Part shown: in pieces, positions 9,421-18,174 of the stretch | Layout: each line of letters starts with the position of its first letter | How positions within the stretch are numbered: position 1 is the first letter of the stretch | NCBI GenBank assembly: GCA_012838135.1 | Contig: DUPV01000072.1 | Location: 1-64,000, forward strand | Direction of reading: 5' to 3' | Length of the DNA: 64,000 bases | Origin: Clostridiaceae bacterium | Lineage (GTDB): Bacteria > Bacillota > Clostridia > Saccharofermentanales > DTU023 | Program-made: the position numbers and the translations under genes | Notes under the pieces: generated by a model | The model's input: the letters and a program-made list of their open reading frames with translations, nothing else | Database searches by the model: none | What the model was told of the DNA's origin: nothing

Positions 9421-10040
9421 TGAATCTAAAGAAAGAAATTCTGTCACTTAAAGAGTTGACACTTCTGGGCATATTGATCATCCTCGCAACATATTATTTC
9501 GTAGTGCATGGACCGATTAAAAAACAGACGGAGGAGTACGATAACCGGCTTGCCGAGATCAACTCGGAAATACAGATTTCACAAATAAAGGCTGCCGAGA
9601 TGATTAAGATGCAGAGGTCAATCGATGCCATATTTGACGAATATGACGGTAATCCACCTATGACTCCTGAATACAACAATACTAATGTTATTATCGGCGA
9701 ATTAAACGGTATTTTAGGTAGTACTTATGATTACCATTTATCCTTTGGCGCTGAGGTAGTTGATGAGAATAATGTCAATATTATCAGAAGACCGATAGAT
9801 ATTTCTTTTTCAACACAAACATATGATGATGCTGTAGCAAAAATTAAGACGATTAATGAGTCGGAAAATAAATATTTGATTCAAAATATTTCTATTTACG
9901 ATTCAGATGTCACCAGTTCCGGCTTAACCGACCAGTTTGGTGATCCTGTTAACCGCACTCAAGACAGCGGTAGATACGATATAGTGATAACCATGACAAG
10001 TTTCGAATATAAGGCGGACACACATAATCCTAGCCATTGA
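9420..10040 (+). CDS. pilO: PilO-like pilus alignment protein
   Basis: Bitopic protein of 206 residues with one membrane helix near 14-30 (LTLLGILIILATYYFVV), a coiled coil (near 33-70, QTEEYDNRLAEINSEI) and a C-terminal ferredoxin-like domain. This is the PilO layout, and PilN/PilO heterodimers form the platform ring. No PilP or PilQ secretin gene follows, as expected for a cell without an outer membrane. The gene ends inside the last codons of the convergent minor pilin gene: the two overlap by 11 bases tail to tail, with no terminator between the operons. Confidence 0.8.
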   Translation: MNLKKEILSLKELTLLGILIILATYYFVVHGPIKKQTEEYDNRLAEINSEIQISQIKAAEMIKMQRSIDAIFDEYDGNPPMTPEYNNTNVIIGELNGILGSTYDYHLSFGAEVVDENNVNIIRRPIDISFSTQTYDDAVAKIKTINESENKYLIQNISIYDSDVTSSGLTDQFGDPVNRTQDSGRYDIVITMTSFEYKADTHNPSH

Positions 10041-10584
10041 GATTCTCAACCACAAATTTCTCTTCGGAAATAATTACTTGGCTTAAACCATCTTGCGCCA
10101 CAACTTGAATGCCTACCTCGAACGTTGGCTTCGGTTGAGTTGAATCCCTTTTGAACTCAGTGAACTTTGCCTTCAAATCGTAAACGTAGGTTTTTTTCGG
10201 AACTAAGTCGTATTCTAAGTCATCCACCCCTTTTGACGTACTCAGCATAATGAATCCACTTTCAGCTGACTGACCGTCCTTATCCATTACTGAGAAACTG
10301 CAATTTTTAAGAGAAAGATTCGTGCTAAAAAATTTCAAGGTACTAAGATCGGTTCCTGTAATATTTTTAGCATAGCGCAGTTCATCCTTAACTGAAGTAG
10401 CGAGGGTAGCGCACAAAATCTGCCCCTCCGCTTCCCTGTTCGATTTTTTAAATGAACGCACCCCAAGATCTATCGCTAAGGTTATGATTCCGGTTACTAA
10501 TACCAGGAGAACCAGCGTAACCAAGAGTTCGATCAGGGTCACACCTTTTTTATTATTTAATTTTTTAACGACATTATTCCTCAT
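10030..10584 (-). CDS. Minor pilin, PulJ/GspJ-like
   Basis: Prepilin-like protein of 184 residues. The track starts at 10629; the ATG at 10584 gives a normal leader (MRNNVVKKLNNKKG) and overlaps the stop of the preceding gene by 11 bases, which suggests coupling, although no clear Shine-Dalgarno sits in front of it. Mature sequence begins VTLIELLVTLVLLVLVTGI, with Glu at +5. The globular part is about 130 residues, mainly beta-prone, and ends in a VSQVI-type strand region. Size and order (after an I-like pilin) suit GspJ/PilW-type minor pilins that help prime the fibre. Last gene of the convergent operon. Confidence 0.8.
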   Translation of the reverse strand: MRNNVVKKLNNKKGVTLIELLVTLVLLVLVTGIITLAIDLGVRSFKKSNREAEGQILCATLATSVKDELRYAKNITGTDLSTLKFFSTNLSLKNCSFSVMDKDGQSAESGFIMLSTSKGVDDLEYDLVPKKTYVYDLKAKFTEFKRDSTQPKPTFEVGIQVVAQDGLSQVIISEEKFVVENLNG

Positions 10585-10879
10585 AATATTCGTAAAAACA
10601 GAACTCCTTATCCTCAGATTCATAGGCATTTACAGGAATAGGAATACTTGTAGGAACAGTGAAAGTATAGCTGACTGTAATCCCTGCGCCGGTTATAGTC
10701 TCTCCTGTCCTGTCCATCATCGTTGAAATATCTTTATCCTCAGCCTGTTTATTAAACTTAGCCGCAAGGACAATAGCGGAAGTAAGTATCATCATAACCA
10801 GAACTATGATTACCAGACCAGCCAAAACTTCTATAAGGGTTTCTCCGCGTTTGTTTTTAAGTTTATTTTTTGTTTTCAT
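10574..10879 (-). CDS. Small minor pilin, GspI/PilV-like
   Basis: Short prepilin-like protein of 101 residues with AGGGG before the ATG. The leader is MKTKNKLKNKRG and the mature helix ETLIEVLAGLVIIVLVMMIL, so Glu lies at both +1 and +5; Glu at +1 replaces the usual aromatic residue. The globular part is only about 60 residues and ends in an acidic, aromatic tail (FCFYEYYEE). Size and position fit a GspI/PilV-type minor pilin. It sits between the K-like pilin and the J-like pilin, and its last codons overlap the start of the latter. Confidence 0.78.
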   Translation of the reverse strand: MKTKNKLKNKRGETLIEVLAGLVIIVLVMMILTSAIVLAAKFNKQAEDKDISTMMDRTGETITGAGITVSYTFTVPTSIPIPVNAYESEDKEFCFYEYYEE

Positions 10880-10893
10880 ATTACCCCTGCTAC

Positions 10894-11616
10894 TTACTTC
10901 TTTTTACTTATAACGCAGTTTTCCCAGCTGATTGTATGAACAACCTTTTTTGTAACGGTTATAGTCTTAACATAGTTGTCATTTTTCTGTTCTTTTGAAA
11001 ATGTGACCGGATCTGAGGTGGATTTTGCTAAATCCAGCGTCATAACCGTAATAAATTTATCAGCTTCTGATGATGAAGCGTTTTTGATGCCGAAAGCAAT
11101 AGTCATTTTCATATTTGCGGGATCAAAATCCAGCTTAGCTACCACCGGTGCAAGCTTCTGTAGCTTGTCATTACCTTCTATCGTGATAGTCAGAGTTTGC
11201 GGACTAGGTGAATCAATTAATTTCGCCCATTCTTTTAGAACTTCTTGCAGTATAGTATTATCCTGTGCGACATCATGATAAACAGCTGCACCTGATGTAG
11301 GTTCCTCAGGGACAGTGTTACTGCTAATTAGCGTTTCCCAGTTCCCATCATATGTTTCCGTAGTAGTTGCTACAGACTTTTCCTCATAAGAAACACTGTC
11401 ACCCTCAAGTGAATCTTTGAACAGCTTAACAGCAGAGCTTACCGAAAGGTAGTTTTGTTCTTCACTCTGCGTGTTTTTTACACGACCTACATTGGAAAAC
11501 GCAGTAGAAACTATGACCGCTGAAATCATAACACAAACGATCAGGGCAATCAAAGCGAATATAAGGGTCGCTCCCTTATTTGACCGTATTTTGTTTTTCA
11601 GATTACTTGAATTCAT
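10894..11616 (-). CDS. Minor pilin lacking Glu+5, GspK/PilX-like
   Basis: Prepilin-like protein of 240 residues. The track starts at 11664; the ATG at 11616 follows AGGAGAG and is the better start. It overlaps the end of the giant pilin gene by 14 bases. The leader MNSSNLKNKIRSNKG is followed by ATLIFALIALIVCVMISAVI, with Phe rather than Glu at +5. In type II secretion, GspK is the pseudopilin that lacks Glu+5 and sits at the tip; PilX plays a similar part in pili. By analogy this may be the tip subunit of this fibre (inference). The remainder is beta-rich and has no recognised domain. Confidence 0.78.
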   Translation of the reverse strand: MNSSNLKNKIRSNKGATLIFALIALIVCVMISAVIVSTAFSNVGRVKNTQSEEQNYLSVSSAVKLFKDSLEGDSVSYEEKSVATTTETYDGNWETLISSNTVPEEPTSGAAVYHDVAQDNTILQEVLKEWAKLIDSPSPQTLTITIEGNDKLQKLAPVVAKLDFDPANMKMTIAFGIKNASSSEADKFITVMTLDLAKSTSDPVTFSKEQKNDNYVKTITVTKKVVHTISWENCVISKKK

Positions 11617-14600
11617 GTAATCTCTCCTGAGGGACAGTATCACACTCAAATAGCCATATTCCACCGTCTTGATTTTGACCTGTACCTGAACCTAAAATTT
11701 GTTCGAACTTAAATCCGGTTTGTGTACCGTTAAGCACGATTCTTTTTTGACCTGAGAAATACAGATTGTGTTTCGCGCTGTCGTATTCAGTTTTTTCAAC
11801 CGATTTCCATTCAATACCAAAAGTAGCATTGGTATTTGTATTGTGAAGATATGGGTTCAATAAATTGTTGAAAATCTTTAAATGTCTCTTATTGCCGGTA
11901 ACTTCCCATAGCATTGTGTTATTGCTTACAGGTGAGGTGAGATAGTAGTCTCCTGTCTGCAAATCCTGCTGAAGATCTACCTTTATCGCAGCAATCGCAC
12001 TGTTAGACCAAGCGTTTACTATTCCGTTCATACAATAGTATTCTGAGTCAGTTCCACTTTCACGCGGTTCCTTGGCAATAATAAGGTACTTTTTCGTATC
12101 GGGATCGGGAAGTTGGCCAGAGGCTGTGACAAGTTTCAAAGGATTGTATGATATCTTCCACATCGCATGTAATACTATGTCTCCTGTCGGATTATCCTCT
12201 GTCGGATTGACATTAAACTTGCCATCCTGTGTTATATTCTCTACATCACTGACAATATTCCCTTCAGTATCCAATAGTTTTTGATGATTACCACTTTCAT
12301 TTTTTATATACCAGCCTTCAAAGACCGGTATTGGGTCTAACGTTGCAACTTTATCATTCATCTCACCATTCAAAGCAGAGAATGATTTTGGTTGATCTGT
12401 GTCTGTCGACAAGAGCTCCGGATTTATACCGCTGCCACCGTTATTATAGATATAACTGCTAAATACGTATGTTCCCGTTTCGTTATAATGTTTCAAAATA
12501 AGCTTTCCGGTGTAACAGATTGCGTGCAAATCATCGCTGACTATATTACTGTCAAAAGTCCTTATATTGCCGTCGCTGTCCTTATTATTCTCATCGCTAA
12601 CTTTTATTCTCAGTGCCTGCACTTTAAAATCAGCTTCTCCTGCATTTTGCGCTGTGGCTTCCAGATAAAACGGCGAAGAAGGATCAGGATCAGGTTCAGG
12701 TGTGGCTTTTGTAATTGACAGATTGAAGACGTCAGCCTCCGGAGTGGATGGATCGGCCGGATTATTGGATGTGGATGAGTAGTCCCAATTTTCACCGGTT
12801 GTTGTAATTTCGTCCGAATCTATCAAGTTATTATTTTTATCTGTTAATATGAGATTCCACTTTACTATTTCTCCGGGTTTTACCGTCGTAGGTGTAATCG
12901 GATTTGCTGAAAGATTCACTTCAGCGGTGACATCAACATTTAGTTGTGCTTCACTGTAATATCCGTCTTCGACTGAATATCTCAGAAGGATTTCAGTCAA
13001 TTCTGTCTTATCGATACCCGTTACAGTAAGTTTACAAGTACCATCTATTTCGCTCACGCTTGCGGATACACTTACTTTGTCGTCGATAATTACTGGCTGA
13101 TTAGCGTCAAAATTAACCCATGTATCATTTGCAGCATCTATTCTGATTTCAAGATTTGACAGTACAATATCGGGGTAACTTCCGCAGTCATAAAATTTCA
13201 CTTCCGTTTCATCGTAATAATCGTCAATATATTCGCCTGTAACTGTATCCTCATGGTAAGAAATTAAATCCAATGCCATATCGGCTTTAGTCAACTCTAA
13301 GCGTCTTACTATAGGCCATTGACCGTAATGAACATATTCTCCCGAATATTCTTGCTTAATTACCGCCGGGAACGGATAGTTCTTACCTTCAAGTGAAGCA
13401 TCCCCGCAGGGGAAACTGCTGTTAACAAGTGTAATTTTTTGATAAGGGGCCGGTGAAGAACTACCATTCAAGTCGGTGCAGAATTGCTCCAGGAACATAT
13501 CATCATATGATTTTGAATAAATGCCGTTATTTATCCAGCCAGGTTCATCCGATATTATCATCTGATCGGTTTTATAATTGTTAGCATAATAATGACAGTT
13601 ATTTAACTCACCACCAAGTGCCGGTTTACCAACGTACTCATTATAGTATGCATCACCGCCTATTACAGCAACCTTGACATTGCCTACAGGCTGCGGTAAA
13701 TCCATATAAGAATAGCAGTTATAATAATTCGGACTTATAAATCCCCACGAATTATCCCATATATCATGCATATTTACAGCTCTGCATGTAAAGGCTGATG
13801 AAGCGATGCCGCTGATATAAATATTCAGTTTATATACACCATTAGCAGCATCGGGATCGGTATAGATAAGAGAAGGGTCAACAAGAACTCTGCCGCCGGA
13901 GTAACAATTATAGATCCTGGTTTGATTTGTACCTGCAATACCTCCTACGGTTATGTTATCCTCATACTCAATGCCTACGAGACTGACAACACCTGTACCC
14001 CTGTGCCTATCTGTGTGGATTTTAATTGTAGTTACAGCAGAGCACTTGTTTATTTGCGTTCTGAGAACACCTGCCAGACCACCTATGGTTGTTTCTCCGC
14101 AGGATACCGGTTGATCACTTTCATCAATCACCTCATAGCCGGCAACCGCACAGTTTTCAATTATACCTATGTAGTCATAAGGGCTTACTCCTCCGTTATA
14201 CGTTCCGGTACTATATTCGTTTGCCATCCCCACTAAGGTGCCGATTGCGTAATAGCCCTGAGGGCTGCCAGCAGGACGCTTAATCACAGGAACAGTATCT
14301 TTTGAGTCCCTGATGAGCACGACATTTCTTATCGTAGCACTTACGGTTAATCCGAAAACTCCTACTGAATAGCAACCTGATGTAATAGAAAGGTTTTTTA
14401 TCTTATAACTTTGGCCGTCAAAGCTGCCCCCGAACCAGGCAAAAAACGGAATTCTATAGGTAACGTCAATCGTTCCTGAGGTTTCACCAAGAGCGGCAAT
14501 CGGTGTATAGCCTGTTCTTCCAATGCACTCTATATCATAATCCTGAATGAAGTTTTGTCTTGCTCTCAGTGTAGTAAAATTTGACAGGCCATCAAGTGGT

Positions 14601-17600
14601 AGCAGCGGTGAATAAAACCAGTAGTTGTTAAGATTCCGAATGATACTGGATGGAAGTGTTGCTGACATTAAGTAAGGGAAATATTTGCAGTAATATAGTC
14701 CGAACGTTGAAGTTCTGCCATTATTTGTCATTCTATTGTTAGTTCTCGATAAACTGTTCCAGTTGATAAACTGAAGTTGGTCGAGCGACCTGATCTTGTA
14801 TTTGTTATCCGCCATTCCCGGCTCGTGTTGAAGCGAGGGTTGGGTATCGTTATTCCAGCCTTCAAGCTTGATTGATTTGGCGAAGAAAGGACAGAAAGAA
14901 TAGCTGAGTGCCGGTTCATCCTCCGGTGTTAAAGTTACAGTAGCATTCTGTACATTCCCCGTCATAAACATATAGTTGTTTACATCGGCATTATATGAGG
15001 TAGCAGGGTTCGTTTCAGTACAAGTGCTATAGCATGTGAAAACATAACCGCTGTAGGCAGTATTAAACGATGATTCCGCATTCGTGTTTCGGTTAGCAGG
15101 GACATTCACATTCGACCATACTTTTCCTAAGTTATATGTTTGTGTACCGTCGCCTTTTTTCGCAACATAATAGCCATAGCCGTATTCTTTGACGATTCCT
15201 CCGTCGTCATGTACCGTGTTTATGGTGTCATGGAACACTGCCTCGTAGGCTACATTTTCGGTTTCGACTTTTTTTCTGCCTACCATGTAAATCTGATATC
15301 CCGGAGTAGAGCCTCCTGTAACCTTCTCCCAGTAGAAGAAACCGGCTTTACCGAAGTCAGGTTCTTCCGGCTCCGGCGGTATCTTCCAATCACCATAATG
15401 CGGGAGACCGGTTATTGATAAATAAGGATAGGTGACAAGGGGCTGAGGATCAAGGTCTGTTTTTTGATTATATGGATAGGTGTCGTTTTCGTTGTTATCA
15501 TCCGAAAATTTGCCTCCGTCAAATCCGGAAACCGCTTCGGCATTAGATGCGAAATTATATTCGGAAGAACCAACTAAATTTTTAGCAACGGATTTGAAGT
15601 AGTAGACATTGTTTACCGTTGTTGCGGACGGTGCCGTACTGTAGATATCAGTTGCCTTTAATTCGGAACAGTTAAATATCGAATAGGAATTGGTGACACT
15701 GGCAATTTTGTTTGGAACAAAACCCGCTGCTGCAGCAATTTTACCTTCGGCTATGCCGCTTTTTATCATGCCGAAACCTGCGGAGTATGAGCCTGAAATA
15801 GAGGATCCTTCAGCAAGTTCACCTGCCAGTCCGCCAATCTTGGAAGTCGATGCACCTCCGATCAGATATGAGTCAGCATATGAGTCCTGTATAGAAGCAT
15901 TACCGCTTGTTTTGCCAATCAATCCGCCAATCGAGCCCGTTCCCTCAATTATTGTTGAAGCAAAGCTGTGTTCGATTGTTAGATTGGCGGCAGTTGAACT
16001 GCCTACGAGTCCGCCGATATTAGAAGTGCCTTTCAATAAAATATTGTCTTTATAGGTGCGGGGAACAAAGTAATTTTTCTCAACATAAAGTTTGCAGTCT
16101 TTTATTGTAAGATCAGAGGTGGCCTTTCCCACCAGACCGCCTACGTCCGTACCGCCGTCTATCTTTGTGTTAACCATAGTAACATCGGATATCGTAAGGT
16201 TAGAGCCGGCTGTTCCCACTCCCACCAGACCGCCCACGTCCGTGCTGCCGTTTATCTTGGTGTTATCCATGGTAACGCCGGATATCGTAAGGTCAGAGGT
16301 GGCATTTCCCACCAGACCGCCTACGTCCGTACCGCTGTCTATCTTGGTGTTATCCATGGTAACGCCGGATATCGTAAGGTCAGAGGTGGCATTTCCCACC
16401 AGACCGCCTACGTCCGTACCGCTGTCTATCTTGGTGTTATCCATGGTAACGTTGGATATCGTAAGGTCAGAGGTGGAGGTAGCTGTTCCCGCCAGACCGC
16501 CGACATTTGTACCACCTTCTATCTTTTCGTTAATCAACGTAATGCCGGAAATCTCACTTCCTGCAAAAGTCTCGAATAGTCCCGCCGGTTTGTCGGTTCT
16601 GTTGCCAATATGCATATTCAATATTTTAAATGAACCAGTTTCCGGCGCGGGAATATAGCCTGAATATACGTTTAAGTTTGAGTTATCAATCGGTGTAAAT
16701 GTCTTGTTTCCGTAAAGTGACTTCCAAAGGAACTGTTCTTCAACAGGCCGAGTATTGTCGGAGTCATCACTAAAATCTATATCCGAAATCTGTTTTGCGG
16801 ACGTAACTGCAGTTGCCGGCAAGCCCGAAGTCGAGTTATCTAAATTCTGGAGATGTCTGCCATACGCTATATTGGCTTCAGCTTCTGTCGTCAATGATGC
16901 GAATAAACTGTTTACAGTCCTTCTTATTGGACTTGTATCCGGAATACTGTCATCGTTGCTTGAGACAGTGAAGGAAAGCTCTAAGTCCTCACCCGGAATG
17001 AGAGCTCCCGTGCTGCGCTCTACGCCAGATGGTTGCCAATCTGCATCACCGAAAGTATCTTTGAAGTTTTGATCGACTTCCAGCTTATCTAGTGTAACTG
17101 ACGCAGAGTACTTCTTCGTTAATCCTACAATATCTGAGTTGACTATAGGCGTGAGAATTACTGTTTTCTCGCTTGTTTTTCCCTTAACTGTAAGCTCAAA
17201 TTCAAGAGTGCTTGTATCACCTGCAACATAAGGAACAATTGCTGTCATATTCGCTTGCAAAATGTCGGCATTGATGATATTCAGTGACGCGTTGATTTTG
17301 CCACCGTTTGCATCCTCAGGCATATTCGCTTTGCCGCCATAGTAGCCTGCTTTATTATAACCTTTTAAGCTGTGCCTGAAATCCTTGAACCTGATCGAAG
17401 AATCGTCAATTACATTTTGGTCGAGTGTGTCATCGTTACTGACGTAAAAATCATCAGCTGATCTTTCTTCCGAGTAGAATGCCGAATAGACATATCCGGT
17501 AACAGGGTCAAGTTCAATGACCCAGTTATCATCAAGTACATCCTCGTCGATGCTCCCTTTAGGGAAAAACAAATCGATAAGATCACTTGAAGTGGACAAT

Positions 17601-17959
17601 GTTGGATTGTTTTTATCATGCCAAAAATATTTTAAGTTTTGATACTGTACCGTATCATTAGTATCTAATTCCCAATCGACAGGTTTTCCATCGCTATCTC
17701 CGACGACATCTACAAGTTCTGTGTTCGTTAATAATTTGTCTATTTCGCCCGATGCTTTTAACTCCCTGATTCTGTTCTGGGCGCTTACGTACATGCTCTG
17801 AGCTATGTTGTCCAGTTTAGTTTGCTTATTACGGTCAACCAGGTTTTGAACGCCAATGAATGCAATAGCGCCAAGAATAACTACTATTGCGACAGCAATG
17901 AGTGTCTCCATCAGTGTTAAACCTTTTTTATTTAATTGGTTGTTAAATCTTGTCTTCAC
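11603..17959 (-). CDS. Giant prepilin-adhesin with GLUG repeats (~2,118 aa)
   Basis: A class III prepilin leader fused to a very large extracellular body. The track starts at a GTG at 17971; a GTG at 17959 has GAAGG five bases upstream and gives the leader MKTRFNNQLNKKG, so I prefer it. The mature helix LTLMETLIAVAIVVILGAIA has Glu at +5. A pilin-like segment covers the first 200 residues. GLUG-type repeats (GGLVG...LTIS..TM) fill about 470-730, and a second beta-solenoid set (GTLVG, GGLAG, GGIAG) about 1165-1370. Ig-like strands lie near 1620-1750, an InlB-type repeat (ending LHAMWK) near 1820-1936, and a C-terminal domain of unknown fold follows. There is no LPXTG or other anchor. First gene of the minor-pilin operon; I infer a pilus-tip adhesin that is also a minor pilin. 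Confidence 0.88.
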   Translation of the reverse strand: MKTRFNNQLNKKGLTLMETLIAVAIVVILGAIAFIGVQNLVDRNKQTKLDNIAQSMYVSAQNRIRELKASGEIDKLLTNTELVDVVGDSDGKPVDWELDTNDTVQYQNLKYFWHDKNNPTLSTSSDLIDLFFPKGSIDEDVLDDNWVIELDPVTGYVYSAFYSEERSADDFYVSNDDTLDQNVIDDSSIRFKDFRHSLKGYNKAGYYGGKANMPEDANGGKINASLNIINADILQANMTAIVPYVAGDTSTLEFELTVKGKTSEKTVILTPIVNSDIVGLTKKYSASVTLDKLEVDQNFKDTFGDADWQPSGVERSTGALIPGEDLELSFTVSSNDDSIPDTSPIRRTVNSLFASLTTEAEANIAYGRHLQNLDNSTSGLPATAVTSAKQISDIDFSDDSDNTRPVEEQFLWKSLYGNKTFTPIDNSNLNVYSGYIPAPETGSFKILNMHIGNRTDKPAGLFETFAGSEISGITLINEKIEGGTNVGGLAGTATSTSDLTISNVTMDNTKIDSGTDVGGLVGNATSDLTISGVTMDNTKIDSGTDVGGLVGNATSDLTISGVTMDNTKINGSTDVGGLVGVGTAGSNLTISDVTMVNTKIDGGTDVGGLVGKATSDLTIKDCKLYVEKNYFVPRTYKDNILLKGTSNIGGLVGSSTAANLTIEHSFASTIIEGTGSIGGLIGKTSGNASIQDSYADSYLIGGASTSKIGGLAGELAEGSSISGSYSAGFGMIKSGIAEGKIAAAAGFVPNKIASVTNSYSIFNCSELKATDIYSTAPSATTVNNVYYFKSVAKNLVGSSEYNFASNAEAVSGFDGGKFSDDNNENDTYPYNQKTDLDPQPLVTYPYLSITGLPHYGDWKIPPEPEEPDFGKAGFFYWEKVTGGSTPGYQIYMVGRKKVETENVAYEAVFHDTINTVHDDGGIVKEYGYGYYVAKKGDGTQTYNLGKVWSNVNVPANRNTNAESSFNTAYSGYVFTCYSTCTETNPATSYNADVNNYMFMTGNVQNATVTLTPEDEPALSYSFCPFFAKSIKLEGWNNDTQPSLQHEPGMADNKYKIRSLDQLQFINWNSLSRTNNRMTNNGRTSTFGLYYCKYFPYLMSATLPSSIIRNLNNYWFYSPLLPLDGLSNFTTLRARQNFIQDYDIECIGRTGYTPIAALGETSGTIDVTYRIPFFAWFGGSFDGQSYKIKNLSITSGCYSVGVFGLTVSATIRNVVLIRDSKDTVPVIKRPAGSPQGYYAIGTLVGMANEYSTGTYNGGVSPYDYIGIIENCAVAGYEVIDESDQPVSCGETTIGGLAGVLRTQINKCSAVTTIKIHTDRHRGTGVVSLVGIEYEDNITVGGIAGTNQTRIYNCYSGGRVLVDPSLIYTDPDAANGVYKLNIYISGIASSAFTCRAVNMHDIWDNSWGFISPNYYNCYSYMDLPQPVGNVKVAVIGGDAYYNEYVGKPALGGELNNCHYYANNYKTDQMIISDEPGWINNGIYSKSYDDMFLEQFCTDLNGSSSPAPYQKITLVNSSFPCGDASLEGKNYPFPAVIKQEYSGEYVHYGQWPIVRRLELTKADMALDLISYHEDTVTGEYIDDYYDETEVKFYDCGSYPDIVLSNLEIRIDAANDTWVNFDANQPVIIDDKVSVSASVSEIDGTCKLTVTGIDKTELTEILLRYSVEDGYYSEAQLNVDVTAEVNLSANPITPTTVKPGEIVKWNLILTDKNNNLIDSDEITTTGENWDYSSTSNNPADPSTPEADVFNLSITKATPEPDPDPSSPFYLEATAQNAGEADFKVQALRIKVSDENNKDSDGNIRTFDSNIVSDDLHAICYTGKLILKHYNETGTYVFSSYIYNNGGSGINPELLSTDTDQPKSFSALNGEMNDKVATLDPIPVFEGWYIKNESGNHQKLLDTEGNIVSDVENITQDGKFNVNPTEDNPTGDIVLHAMWKISYNPLKLVTASGQLPDPDTKKYLIIAKEPRESGTDSEYYCMNGIVNAWSNSAIAAIKVDLQQDLQTGDYYLTSPVSNNTMLWEVTGNKRHLKIFNNLLNPYLHNTNTNATFGIEWKSVEKTEYDSAKHNLYFSGQKRIVLNGTQTGFKFEQILGSGTGQNQDGGIWLFECDTVPQERLHEFK
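16107..16553 (-). repeat. Tandem GLUG-coding repeats, 87-93 bp period
   Basis: Five tandem units inside the giant pilin gene, starting at 16107, 16194, 16287, 16374 and 16461 in plus coordinates, with lengths of 87, 93, 87, 87 and about 93 bases. The units at 16287-16373 and 16374-16460 differ at only two bases. Each encodes one 29-residue repeat of the form VGGLVGNATSDLTIS. Such identity between adjacent in-frame units allows slippage or recombination that changes protein length without breaking the frame. Confidence 0.9.
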
Positions 17960-18005
17960 GGTTACCTTCACTATTCAAACAGCATTAACGGTTTGACTCA
18001 TTTAG

Positions 18006-18021
18006 CTCAGTTTCAACTGAG
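18006..18021. promoter_or_regulatory. Palindrome in the leader of the giant pilin operon
   Basis: CTCAGTT-TC-AACTGAG, a perfect 7-base inverted repeat, lies about 20 bases downstream of the -10 box and about 45 bases before the GTG. It could be an operator or an mRNA hairpin. No T-run follows, so it is not a typical terminator. Confidence 0.45.
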
Positions 18022-18039
18022 TTATAATATTTATTTCAT

Positions 18040-18069
18040 ATTATAATTGTTTACATTATAATATTGCAA
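18040..18069 (-). promoter_or_regulatory. Promoter of the minor-pilin operon
   Basis: On the minus strand, TTGCAA (18069-18064), an 18-base spacer and a perfect TATAAT (18045-18040). It lies about 80 bases upstream of the giant pilin start and is the only good promoter in the gap, so the four minor pilin genes are probably one transcript, separate from the pilB-pilO operon. Confidence 0.6.
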
Positions 18070-18174
18070 CCGGTCTGTCATGTACGAATCCCTACTGCTC
18101 AACGTTTAGACAACTTGTGTTTTGCGTTGTTGCGCTTCTACAGGTTCATAAAGCATTAATTCATTTTTTTACTG

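Noticed and set aside
16107-16553. Possible CRISPR array
   Set aside because: The repeats are 87-93 bases, contiguous, in frame and without unique spacers; they encode protein repeats.
16092-16658. 188-residue plus-strand ORF with a repeated PTRPPTSVP pattern
   Set aside because: It is the antisense shadow of the GLUG repeats in the giant pilin gene; no ribosome site and no family.
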